Assembly (NCBI GenBank): GCA_013397695.1
Contig: VYZI01000130.1
Location: 788,542-852,541, forward strand
Direction of reading: 5' to 3'
From: Centropus unirufus
Taxonomy: Eukaryota; Chordata; Aves; Cuculiformes; Centropidae
Length of the DNA stretch: 64,000 bases
Shown: positions 51,032-63,392 of the stretch, piece after piece
How the letters are laid out: each line of letters opens with the position of its first letter
Position numbering within the stretch: position 1 is the stretch's first letter
Program-made: the position numbers and the translations under genes
The notes under the pieces: generated by a model
Database searches by the model: none
What the model was told of the DNA's origin: nothing
What the model saw: the letters and a program-made list of their open reading frames with translations, nothing else

Positions 51032-52554
51032 CCATTTACATCTTCACAATATCTATAAGCATTTAAAGCTAATTAAAATGAAGTTTGAACTGGCTGATCT
51101 GAGAAAGAAAGAATTTGAATCACATTCTTTTTTATGATTTCTCAGTGAATCTCTGTAAAGTCGGTCTTCCCTTGAAATACAATGGAAGGGAACTTGATTG
51201 CTCTGGGATCAGTAATATGATATAGAGTATTTTATTTCTGCATTGTCACTACAATGCCAGTCTAATTCTGTGTGACTAAAAGTTGTTACCATCTGATGGC
51301 TCTTCAATGGGCTAGTGGAAATGAGTTTCATGGTTCCAGTTTCCAGCAGTGAGGCATCCACATCTGAAAAGCCCTCATTGCACTTGGCAGTACTAATTGG
51401 CACCCTTGTCACCAGCCAAGGGCTATAATGGCCTCATGGTAGTTCCTTCAGATCAGAGCTTAGGAACATTGCTGTTGAAGCTTTTATTCTTGCTCCCTGT
51501 GCAGTACATTTTCTGTGGACAGAGACAGACATTTCCAGAGCTGTCAGTCTTGAATTTTTTTTCCACAAATTACTGTATCTTAATGGAAAACATTTTGTCA
51601 AAAAAAATTTAGCAGAGATATACAGTGGTATTAGCAGAGATATACAGTGGTTTTGTGTTTTAACATTAAGAACTATATTTCCAACAATGACATTCAGAGC
51701 ATGCTCGGACTTCCTACATTATAGGCTTAAATGTTGTTGATAATTTTGAGGAACGTCATTAAAATCAAACACTATCTTAGGTACCCATGTGTCTTCCACA
51801 GTGTTGCAGCATTTTATCTTCTTAATGTATTCTTACTGCATCATTTTGAGGCTAGAACACCTAGTTTTGTCATTTCAGAGAAGTGAAATAAGGGATGTGG
51901 ACAGGAATCCTTTTCCAAATGCACTCTATCCTCAGCTGCCCTCCTCCTGAAGTTACTGACTCCACTAATGCTCTGGCAGAACAGTTTCTATGAATGTCCC
52001 CCGTGTCGCTCTAGGAAAAATCAGACTAAATATTTCAGATCACCCAATTATTCTACTAGAAGTGGCCTTGCAAATTTTGCCTGAAGGCAGTTGGAGAAAT
52101 TTCGTACAAACTTTTACCAGCATTTACACGAGTGCAGTAAATTCTTGCAGTGTGTAATGATGAGATCCTAATCTCCTCTTCTTACAAAGTTGAGACCAAA
52201 GAGAAATATTCTTCAGACTGGAGGCACAAGAAAACTTTCTATGATCTCTAGGGGAAAAAAAGAATCTTAGGCAAGCACTAGGCTAGCCAAACAGTGCTAG
52301 CTTTTACAGAGATATTTGCTATCAGAGTGATAGTTAAGAAGGATTAACGTTATTAACAGAAATCATTGCAAAATCAAAGTAAGGCCTAGTTCAGTATTCT
52401 TCCTTAAGCGTACAAATATTTCATTAGGGTCACTGAGATAATTTACATATTTAATCTCAGGCATTTGCTTACACACCTTGGTGTGTAACTGAGTTTTACA
52501 GTAATAGCATCGATAAAAAAGCTATTAAAAGGGTTAACGGAATAAGAGCACTGC
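51032..52554. other. Non-genic stretch
   Basis: No gene or transposon recognised. It contains the exact local duplication at 51609-51652. The sequence leads directly into the GAAA microsatellite. Confidence 0.5.
51609..51652. repeat. Near-perfect 22-bp tandem duplication
   Basis: Two adjacent 22-bp units (51609-51630 and 51631-51652), starting ttagcagagatatacagtgg, differ only in the last base. This indicates a recent replication-slippage duplication. Confidence 0.95.
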
Positions 52555-52656
52555 CTAAGAGAAAGANNNNNNNNNNNNNNNNNNNNNNNNNNNNNNNNNN
52601 NNNNNNNNNNNNNNNNNNNNNNNNNNNNNNNNNNNNNNNNNNNNNNNNNNNNNNNN

Positions 52657-52712
<56 letters not shown>

Positions 52713-52722
52713 AAAGAAAGAG

Positions 52723-52761
<39 letters not shown>

Positions 52762-52832
52762 AAGAGAGAAAGAGAGAAAGAAAGAGAGAAAGAAAGAAAG
52801 AGAGAAAGAAAGAAAGAGAGAAAGAAAAAGAG
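52555..52832 (+). repeat. (GAAA)n microsatellite interrupted by an assembly gap
   Basis: The purine-only repeat aaga/gaaa begins just before the gap (about 52555-52566) and continues from 52657 to about 52832, drifting to (GA)n and GAAAGA variants at its right side. The 90 N at 52567-52656 lie within it. Phenylalanine/serine/leucine-rich minus-strand frames here (52443-52879) are low-complexity artefacts bridging N bases and are not genes. Confidence 0.95.
52567..52656. other. Assembly gap (90 N)
   Basis: Exactly 90 undetermined bases inside the microsatellite. The true length of the repeat is unknown. Confidence 0.99.
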
Positions 52833-52881
52833 CGAAGCCTTACATTCGTTTCCCTTTGGCAGAGCCAAATGTTATTCAAGA

Positions 52882-53096
52882 TTCATAGAATCATAGAATG
52901 GACCTTAGAGATCATCCAGTTCCAAGGCCCATGCCATGGGCAGGAACATTTTCCACTAGCTCAGGTTGCTCAAAGCCTTGTCCAACCTGGCCTTGAACAC
53001 CTCCAGGGACGGGGACTCCATGACTTCTCTGGGCAACCTGTTGCAGTGTCTCACCATCCCTCAGCATAAAAAATTTCTTCCTATATTCTGATCTAA
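52882..53096 (-). repeat. CR1 LINE 3' end with octamer tail (antisense)
   Basis: The + strand starts ttcatagaatcatagaatgg, the complement of the CR1 terminal ATTCTATG-type tail. It continues gagatcatccagttccaagg, gccatgggcaggaacatttt, aggttgctcaaagccttgtc, caacctggccttgaacacct, ctctgggcaacctgttgcag and ending in aaatttcttcctatattc. This is a classic avian CR1 3' UTR with an intact tail, 5'-truncated to about 215 bp. It is among the least diverged repeats in the window. Confidence 0.97.
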
Positions 53097-56000
53097 GATT
53101 CTGTAATTTTTTTCAAATATTACTTTTTATTTTCAATTTTTTTGCCTATGATAAGAGTTGGAAGTGCCAAAATACTACAAGAAAAGCTGTCTTAATATTA
53201 ATTTTGGCCAGGGACAGAAGCAGAAGTTTCAAAAACCTCACCATTAGTAATGTTTTGCATTACGTTTCTTTCCAGTTTGAAGTTTCAAGCAGTTATGACT
53301 AACACTTGATTTTGGATCCTAAGCAAAATTTAACCTGAACTTTCTCAGGTACTGTCATCAATAATTAGAAGAGCTAAGTCCATGTTTGCCTAATAATAAA
53401 TAGCTATTAAGGGTTACCTCAAAGAGGATATGAGTTCCAATGAACTCTTGCTATATAATTCATTCAGCAATGTATGATAAATTAAATTGTGGAAGTCAAT
53501 ACCAAAATATCTAATCAGTGTGAAAATCTTGTGGCTATAATAAAGGTCTTTTACAGTCTAACTCTTAGGTCCTGTTACGGTGCTCATAACAGTGATATCT
53601 GCATGATATCTGGGATCTCTGTAAGTCTTCTTTTCTAGTCACTGACATTCATTAAGAATGAATCTGAAAGTTTTTGTTCTAATAATTGCAGTATAGTAAA
53701 GAGTAATTATAATTTTTTATTATGAAGCAGTCTATGTTATTGATAAGAATAGTAGTTGAGAAAAACATTTATGAGTTGCCTGTACATTTCCTTTCAAGGA
53801 AAAAAAAAAGAATGACAAGTAAATTCTTGGAAGAGGAGGAGTTTGCTGGTATGCATGGTTTTACAAAATTATCAGCTCTGAATTTTCATAGTTCCTCTGG
53901 TGTACGTGCCATTTATCACTATATGAACTGGGATATGGAACTAGACACAGGTTTGAAATATTAGAAATATGTTTGAAAGTGTTATTTGTAAAGAAAACAG
54001 AATCTGTAATAAAACATAAATACTTTAGAAAATGGAGAAGACCCTTCTCATAGTTACACAGCTAAAGGAAGCCATTAAAAAGGACTGTCTCTCCAGAAGA
54101 GATTGTTTTCTCTGTTACTAGAGATAATGTCTGAATGAGAGAAAGGTATAAATTAAGAAGAATTATACAGCATGTACATATGCCAAAATAACTATGTGTG
54201 TACCTAGATTTGTTTTTCCTGTAAGTTCATTAGCTGAAAAGTAATCATATTTAGTAATTTTAAGTAAGGTCCACTGCTGTTTCTGATCAACTTATTGAAC
54301 TTAGGGGAGGCATGGTATCCCACACCACCTGAAGATCCATCTCTGTTATTATACATAGTTGGCTGTGTGATTGGTGAATTTGCTGTCATCTGCTGCTACT
54401 TATCAATACCTTGCCTCCAAAAAATACATTTTTTCTTTCACTGAAATGGTCACTGGGAATAAGTTCAACAGCATATTTTTATAATAGCTAGAGCTATGGT
54501 GCAGTAAAACCTAGCTATGATGTACTAAAAGAGATTTATTTGCCTCTGAGTCTTTCTACTGACCATAACTAAGTGAAAAAATGTCTTCAGAACAATTCAG
54601 CATCAGATTCATGATAGAGTCATGAAGTCCTGTTGAAGACTTACAGAAACCTTTGAGGATTTTTCTGTCTGAATACAGTTTTGTTTATATAAAATGTGTT
54701 CATTTATTTATAAATACATAAATGTATGAGAACTGAGATCTTCAGCTGAGTGGCTGCATGCATATGAATATTGAAAATAGCACATCAGAGGGACTTTTCT
54801 GATACACCAAACCCAAAAAGGGGGAAGTCAAAGGAAGGATGGATGCTTGTGGAGCATATGTTCTTCTTTTGATTTTCAGTCTTATAATACAACCCCAAAA
54901 GTTTGAGGTGTTTTTAAAGACACTACACTGAAAGAAATAAATGATCGCTGAGGGATATTTCTGGACTACAGAGTAAAAGAAAAATTCAAACAGTGTTTGG
55001 AAAGCCATATTTCCAAGGTTTGCTGAGTGCTGTGATAGTAGCTTCCACCCCCGATCAGATATATTCTAGTAACAGATTCTTGGGTGGTATTGGAATGTTG
55101 TCCACTCTCATACTGGGATCCAGCAGCATGCTTGTTGTCGTACAACACAAATGGGGTATCACACAGGAGTCATTATCAATTCAGATATTGCTCCTAAGAA
55201 ATATCTAAGCCTTTGTCACTAAGATACCACCATCCGAAATTAATGTTACTCAAGTGTTATTAGTAGCATATTGCTTATCCTTCAACATTGGGATCTTCTT
55301 AATAGCACCACACTGATTATGCTATGTGAGAGAAATCTCATTTTCACACACACAAATGACAGATGGGAGAGGTCAGTAATACCCTACTCCAGCTACTCCT
55401 AAGCCCGACACATGAACCATCAGCTGATCAAAGTCTCAAAAAGCAAAGGAGCACAGTGGTGTAGCAGCTCGGGAAGAGGAACCAGTGCCAGCAACTGTAG
55501 TCAGACCACAGGTCAGGGGGTCCATGTGTCTGGAGAGACTGGAATGACTGGATTACAGTGTCCGCATCTGGAGTGAGATGGTGCATTCCTACTACAGAGT
55601 TTTCCCTTTCTCAGTCAGAGACTGGAACAAGATCAGACCATTGTGTCCCTGTGTGTTCATGAGGTTGGGCAACTGTGTAACAATATGTATATGTGTTAAA
55701 TAAGTCTGTTTGCGTGCATGTGCATAGTGGGAATATACGCTAAGCCTTGACCTGAAGTTCAAGCTTGAGCTGCAGCAACCTTGCATCTCTGGAGCTGCGG
55801 GATTCAGTGACCCCTAGCATTAAGGACTTTCAAATAGCAGCTATCAAACCCTAATATTCATATTCCTTGGTAAAGCAAGGTGGGAGGAAAATTAAAATGA
55901 AAAAAAAAATAATGGACATCAGAATAAAGAATGGGTTTCCTGTGGGGGACCTAAAAGGGAAGCTGAGATGAGGAGAAGAGGATTTGGAAATCTGCCTTCA

Positions 56001-59000
56001 GATTTAGTTGCTATCAATGTTTGTTATTCTGTTATATTATTCTAACAGTGGCTGGAATGGTTGTTTTTTGGTTTTTTTTGTAAACTAGGTGTCTTGTCTT
56101 AATTTCTGGTTATTTTCTCCAGCTGAGGGGACTTATGGCTAGATGGGTGACATGTCACATACATGAATAGATGGACTTAGAGGCAAAAAAAAAAAAAAGC
56201 CAGACTAGGGACTTTATGGTCCCAAAGGTATTTGTTCCCTGAATCCTGTGTGCTTGCATACTCTTTATGTCTTATGGAATAAGTATTTTACTGTGGAATG
56301 CGCTCCAAAGTTTTTGTGTATCTCTTCTCACAGGAAAATCTCTGAAAATGACAAGACTTGTGTTTCTGATAAGATTCAGAAGAATGAGATAGGACTGGAG
56401 ATGTTGGGTTGATAGCACTCATTTCAGAGCTAAGGCACTGACCTACTGTAGTTACAGCTACTGCACATTCCCTTACTCCACAGTTAATGCAAAACAATTC
56501 AAGGCCACTTATCTCTCAAGAAAAATATCTACCTTGAATGTTTCATTTTAAAATTACAGCAAGAATAGTTACTGTGATAAGTGGATATCCTTTGTAAGGC
56601 TGTTTTTTGGTTTTGGTTTTTTTTTTTTGTGTGTGCATTAAAAGTCTCAGCTGGTGAATATTCACCAGAAAGTTTTGATGATACCACTGGTATCTATACG
56701 AGCTTAATGACATACTTCAAGGGTGTGTTGAAATAAACCTACATGTTGAAAGTCATGACCTAAATGTTTAATACAGATATCAGTGTCTCATATCAAATTA
56801 AGAAAAGACATCTGTGTTTAAGGGAATAAAAGAAATTACATGATTAGCAGAAGATCTTGGAATTAATAACAGACTCTTAGTGGACTTGAGTACCTAGTAT
56901 AAGATAAGAACAGTCATCTTCAGTGGGGTACAGTCAAAACCACACCCCTCTTTCAGTTGTGGCTCTACCTCCGAGGGTCAGATTCTTCACAGTTTCAGCA
57001 CAAATAAGTCAAAGAAAGAATGGTCATGGTATGATTCCCTCTGCAATGCCCCAGGTGAGCTAAAGAAACGGAGGCACTAAATAGCTCTTTGGAGTGTTGA
57101 ACATCCGAAAATTGTAAAATGAGAAATTCAGGGCAGTATCTATTTCCCTTATTTTTGGAGCCCATAAAATTGCTCTGAAGAAGAAATATATACTCTTTTA
57201 ACAGACTAGATAGTGATAAGCAGAAAGTTTTTGAACAAAATAGGCTATTGGGAAAAAACTTAGATAACTCCAAAAGGTTTTTGTGAACCATCTTCCCTTT
57301 CCCACAGAAACAGAATACTCTGTCAAGGATGAAACATATTTTCAGAATAAAACTTAACCACTGCTAGAAAATGCACTTCCTCCCTCTCCATTTACAAAGG
57401 ACTGACTTTCTTCTTTATTTTGGTTATAACTGCCTCATTTTACTCCTTGGGAGACATTGCATTGAGCCTTTCACATAATCAGAAGGAGGTCCAGGTAGAA
57501 GACTGGTTTTTCTACTCTGCTAACACATTTCTGGTAGAAGTAGACACCTGTTCTGTTTTATCTGACACTGCCACTTGAGGCATAAACAAGTCATGCTTGC
57601 TATTGGACAAATGCCACCTCTTAAGACATCTTTTATTGTTACGAGGTACTACAAGTTTTCTGTACCATGTTCCAGACTACATATACATCAAAGTCTTACT
57701 TAAGTCCTTTCTGACTTGGATTGATTTACTTCTCTGTGAAGATAAGAGAATCCTTTGTTCAAGCAGATACAATTTATCAGTGTGTGTTCTCTAGTCCATC
57801 ATCAATTTGCAAGACCTGAGAAAGAGAGGGGTCTGAAAAATGGCATTGTAAAAAAATTATGCCCCATATAAAAGTATTTCCACACTTCTGGCTATGCAAG
57901 CTAACAAAAAACTACATCAAAACAAACAAACAAACATACAAAAAGTAATGAATAAGCATTCAGGAAGTAGTCAAATAAAAATTAGACTGAGTGAAAAACC
58001 ATAGAATTTGATGTATGAATCTATTTTTTAAAAAAAATATTACATGATATTTTCCTTTAGGGAGATGGAAATAAAATGGAGGATCAGTGATCTAGATGAT
58101 ATTCTGTGCAGTAAGCCTTTTCATGTGGATTCATGCACAGCCAGGGAAAAAAAACTGATTTTCTACCCTTATTCTGTGGTCCTGTGCATTGATAGCTTTT
58201 CTCATAGGTCTTAAAATGCACCTACAAAAAGCAAGTCTTCAGTAGGTTACAGGGTTTGACTACTGCTGGCATATGCTTAGAGATCTACACACTGAGTTAT
58301 GCCTACTGATGCAATGACTCCTTTCTTCTCCTTTTTTTTTTATTTTTTTTTAATCATCTCAGTTATTGAGCAATGCCATGGCAGCAAACCAGGAAGGACA
58401 AAAAAGGCAGAAAGGCCAAACTATTGACTCAGGACTTGACGTGATGCTGCAAGATTATGGTTAATCCACAAAAATCTCATGTCCTATCATCCTATTTTCA
58501 GCTGTCTTCTATTGTAGTTTTTGTTTGAAATCCATAGTTACTGCCAGTACCTGCCAAAAGCCTGGTGCTGCTGCCTTGCAACCTTCAGTGTAAACAATCG
58601 ATATCAAATATCTGTGACTGTTCTTCATTGTCCACTGAAAAATGAGCTGTTCCTGCAAGGAGCTCAAGAGTTTTGTGTTGATTTCAATAATTGCCTCGCA
58701 AGTTTTTCCTTCCACCATGTGAAAATGGTTCTGCCCTGTGGACTGTTTTCTTCTTTTAAGCAGGTAACACCACATAAATGCTATTGCTGCTCAATCTGTA
58801 GCTCTCCTGATACCTACAGCTAGCTTGACTAAGGGCAGGAGAGTGGGTCTACCACGGAGGAAGCCAACAACAGAATTAAGACAAAACATGTTTGTTTTTC
58901 TTCTTGTTGCTCTGATTTTTATCTTCTTTTCCTTGGTGAGCAGTTTCCTTTCCTTCCTGCTAACTGCAATTTCCCCCCTGCTTTTCTCCAGTGATGCTCA

Positions 59001-62000
59001 CCGCCCTAGGCTCATGGAGTCTGCTCAATCTGGAGAGCTGATTCTTTTTTAGAAGATCACTTGCCAAGCAAGTTTTCCCAAGTTCTCAGAGCTCTGCATG
59101 TAACTAAAGTAATTACGGGATTAAGCTTATTAATAATATGCATAGGAAAATCACTCTTGTTACAGAAGGAGCTCTGAAAAAGGGAGAGAAGTTGAGATGT
59201 TACTGATATGAATATCTGTATATGTCTCTGTGTGTGTGTATACTTTCATGACATATGTATGCATTTTTATGTGAGTATGTCTGATGTATATATGCACTGT
59301 ACAGTGTTGTACCTGCTGTTACAAAGTGCTGTTTGAGATGGAGCACTTATTGACAACAGCTCTAAACCTCACTCTATATACTGTAAATTCTTTTAACACC
59401 CTGTGCTTACATAGTACAGCAGATTGCACATTCATTACGCGATGACACGTGAAATAAAACACTGATAACAAGACTCAATTCTCTGTACATTTGCACTGTT
59501 TTCCTCTACTTTTACCATCTTTTTTTTCTGTGGATTTACTGAGCTTGTTGCTGTGAGGTCTGTATAAGATACACGATCCTTACTGCATTCAGGATAAATT
59601 GTGAGGAAATTCAAGTCATCACAAAAGCTAGGAGGAGTAGGAAGAAAAAGCGGATAGTTACACAGGGCTATGCAGGCAGGAGCAAGGGGTAGGATTCCAG
59701 AGTGTATGTTAAGAATTGCATATCACTTTTGGCATATGTGAGTGCACACACGCAGACAACGTTCATTATCATTGATGGGGCCTTAGTAATTATTACAATG
59801 AATTTTAATGGTGAGGTAAAAAATTAGACCTTTGCTGCCATAATAATAGTCTTTAATGTAACAAAATCAACTCAGATTTTCAATGGAACCAGCAAGATTG
59901 GATTTTAGTTATTCATCTGCTCTGTTGATAATATACCACTGCATAGAGCGATGCTTCAAAGAGGGTTTTGTGTCACAAGTCTATTTTGGTCTGTTCTCAC
60001 CATGGTATCTCATGGTGCCTTCTTATTAAGTCAAAGTATTTTTCTTTTTTTAATCTCATTCTAAATGTGATTTAAATATTCCTCACAGGTGTTATCTGAA
60101 TTAAAAAGGATGACTACTGCTAGTAGCATGCTTTCTTCTTAACAGCACAATGCACACAGCTTCTTCTGCTCTCCATCCTTATGCTGCATGCTGCTTAACC
60201 GTGGCTTTCAAGGTTTCATCAATTCCTACTGACACTTTACTGATAAATAGGTCGTTCAGAATTTCAACTGCATCCTAGTCTGAAGGGATATGATGCTGAG
60301 AGGATACTGAATCATTTCCTTCGTCTTTCTTTCACTTCCCACAGCAGGCAAATCCCACCCAGTAAATCTTCAATGAATGGATTATAAATATTAAGGAATT
60401 CACAGAAGTAGATTAAATTTTCCATGAATAGGGGAAAGAGGCATAGTTGGATGTTCTCCCTATTTGAACTCAGAATTGGCAACTGGATGGGGGTGACTAT
60501 CCACAATCCCAGAAACATAAGCAGAAAGATGCTTAGTTTTCTCAGCCACGTGGTCTAAAGTTAGGCCAACACTTTCTGGGACTATGCTGCAAACACAGTG
60601 GAAGCCAAACACCTCCTAAGTGCCTATCCTGAAGCAGGCTTCTGCCTTGAGCACGTTAGCTGAGGAATGGGTGGTGTTTCTCACAGTGTGGTGGGTGTGC
60701 TGTCCCAATGGATGTGAAGAGATGCAGCAGCAGGACTGCCACAGCTTTAGTGTAATACCAACCTCGTGTTGTGTTCCTCTCTGCTGTCTCCTTTTATTGA
60801 GTAATATTCCTCTGGGAGCCTCTCTTGCATCAAGAAATGAGAGGATGCACAGATTGATGGTGGGATGGTGCCAATACCCCCTTCTTCTCAGAGAAACTGA
60901 CAGTCCACAACGGAGCAAAAGTACCATCAACAGAATAATTTACAATTATATAGATGAATGTATAAACCTAGTGATATCTCACTGGCATAAGAAAGTCCAT
61001 TTTCTTTTGTTATTAATTTCTTACCATGGGGTTAGAAGATGTTTCTTGCCATAATGCAGTCCTTAGAGAACTATCTAGACAGCACTATGCTTACGTGTTA
61101 CATTTTGTACAAACTGGGTCAGAATTTGCACTGATACTTTCTAACTTTTTGTTTTTTAATGACCTCTGAATATAGTTATTGGACTTCTGCTTTTGGCGGG
61201 ATTCCACAAGTGTTGTTTTCACACGCAGACCTAAGGCGATAAGAGTTCACTTGGATAAATCTATGTAGTAGTCCAGCATACTGTAACTTTTAATAAATTG
61301 TATTGATTTATTTCCCTTATTGATTCACTGATGTACATGGAATGATCTGATTTCATAGACTTCTTTGTTGGGAGAGAGAGACAGGGAAAAGAAATATCCT
61401 TTTATTAGTATCAATTTTTCTATGAAGCTATAAATGGTGAAATGCCAAGATGCAATGTGTTCTGGTGATATATTTGACACAATTAGATTGAACAATGACT
61501 TGCTTATAAATCAAAGTAAAGGAGAAAACATAAACCATTCCTAACCAAGTGACCATAGAGCTTTAGAGACAAAAGGCAAGCACAGTTGTTTTCCTCATGA
61601 TTGATACTCAGTTTTTCAGGTCTTTGTCATGCATGAATAACAAACATATCTTTAAATTATTTCACCTTAATATCCTCTTCCTTTAACAGCTTTAGCATTG
61701 AGTTATTATAATTTTATTGAGTACTGGTATATATTTAGAACCTAAATAATACAGAAAAAAAACCCAATAGAAACCTGAGCAATAATTTTTTTTGCTTGAA
61801 ATACCACTGAGGCAGAAACATAAGATGTGAGGGTTTTTTCCTTTTCTTTTTGTTCTCTGTCAAATAACAGGCAAAAGAAGAGAAATTCACATTTATAACT
61901 TACTCAGCAAATTTGATATCCAGGGACGATGTGTTCTATGCAATTGTATAATCAGTTCTGTCCCTCTCTTGAAAGCAGGGCATTGAGTTGTGATACAAAA

Positions 62001-62335
62001 CAATAAATCTGTAAAAAATAAAGGCACTTTTTGCTAGAAATAGTCTATTTTAAAGACGGATACAGTAAATGACTTTATTATTGAATCATGTGTCACATGC
62101 TATTACATAGACTTTGTAAACCTTAATGTGGATAACGTCAACAATGTAATGCATCTGCTTTTTTTTAACAGTTCTTTGTTTTGTTAATTCAATATTTTTT
62201 AACATTCTTGAAAAGAATGAGCATAAGTTTAAGATAAAAGTATCAAAAATAATGGCAGTCAGAGCACCTGGTCTCTATTTCTGGTCCTACTGAAGATTTA
62301 CTGCAGAAATATTACCTGAGCTGCTACCTTCAAAG
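53097..62335. other. Long stretch without genes or recognised repeats
   Basis: No gene, RNA or transposon recognised. Simple sequence includes an A tract (about 56184-56198), a CAAA run (57919-57940) and a TG/TATG-rich stretch (59217-59290). The frame at 60620-61054 (+, 144 codons) overlaps an open minus frame (60616-60930, 104 codons). Neither has a recognisable motif, signal or splice context, so both are left uncalled. Confidence 0.55.
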
Positions 62336-62640
62336 TTCATAGACATTAGGTTTGGATCACTTTTTATGATCATCTCATCCCATCTTCTATATGACATAGG
62401 CAAATAACTTTTTCAGGGTTTTCTACTTCAAGCCTATATTGCGCTTGAGCTGGAGAAAATTAGACACTTAAATCTCAAACAGAAGGGGCCAAGGATTTGA
62501 ATTCTCTTTCCAAGGTGATGAACATCCTCTATTTTCTTCATGAAGTTAAACACATCTCTGCATATTTAAAACCTCTCAAAATAAGGCCATCTTGAACAAT
62601 CTCTCCCATCATTCAGTAAGGTTATTTATATTTCTCTACC
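62336..62640 (-). repeat. Old CR1-type 3' end (antisense)
   Basis: The + strand reads ttcatagacattaggtttgg, then tatgatcatctcatcccatc, ttctatatgacataggcaaa and ttttctacttcaagcctata. These are in the order of a sauropsid CR1 subfamily tail complement ('tcatagattttaaggccagaagggaccattatgatcatctagtctgacctcc..' type). The match weakens after about 62440. A later segment, tctttccaaggtgatgaaca, may be its continuation. Confidence 0.65.
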
Positions 62641-63290
62641 TCTCATTAGTGTTATGAATTCACTGATATTTGTAAAGCACTTGATGGGAGGTGTTACAGC
62701 AATTGAAAATATGGTAATACATCATTTGCATTGACTTGAAAGCTTTGGGGGGGATGTGTGATCTTTCTAGATATGGAGACCCATGATACATGAAAACCTG
62801 TTTTTCCTGTCTCCTCCTCATGCACTCACACCAATACACACAAAATATGTAGAGAGTTATCAATGTCATATACAGAGGAAGCTAAGATTTTGAGACTCTG
62901 GGGAGCAGATAGAACAATAGGTTAATATGAAGTAAAAAAGGTAAAGTAAAATAAATTAACTTGCAAATAGAAAGGGCAGTGCTGAAATAGCTTTACACTG
63001 GGCACTTTTTTTCTTTTGAGCAGAGGCAAAGAAAAGAACATATTCAGATGATTTAAAATGCAGAGTTGAAGCAGCCTTGATTCTTGCATAGGCCTTCTGA
63101 ATGGGATTTGCTTCTGTGTGAAATTAAGTTCATTGCATTTCTAACACCCAGGACATATTAGAAAGTGATCTGCATTGCCTCAGGGTTTTTAGCCAGTGCA
63201 CAATTTAAATATATTACCACAACAATTAAAATGCAGGAATCCTTTCTCAAGTAAATACTTAGTTTTATTTTCCATTAGGACATTAACATT

Positions 63291-63350
63291 TATATAAATA
63301 CACACATATATAAAACACACATACATGTACTATATGTGTATATAAATATC
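63291..63350. repeat. AT/CA-rich simple sequence with imperfect inverted repeat
   Basis: atacacacatata (63298-63310) pairs imperfectly, with a 2-base slip, with tatatgtgtat (63331-63341). Dinucleotide TA and CA runs surround them. Confidence 0.7.
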
Positions 63351-63374
63351 TAGATTTTTGGTTTTGTTTTTTCT

Positions 63375-63392
63375 GGGAGGGGAGGGGGAGGG
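63375..63392 (+). other. Strong G-quadruplex motif
   Basis: GGGAGGGGAGGGGGAGGG has four G runs of 3, 4, 5 and 3 separated by single A bases. Single-base loops give the most stable predicted quadruplex class. It lies about 35 bp after AT-rich simple sequence that could melt easily. Confidence 0.8.

Noticed and set aside
52443..52879. Two long serine/phenylalanine/leucine-rich minus frames
   Set aside because: They are translations of the GAAA microsatellite and run through 90 undetermined bases.
52869..53069. 66-codon + frame
   Set aside because: Antisense translation of the CR1 3' UTR, not a gene.
60620..61054. 144-codon + strand open frame
   Set aside because: No recognisable domain, no splice context, and overlaps an equally open 104-codon minus frame. 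Cysteine- and leucine-rich composition is typical of a chance frame.
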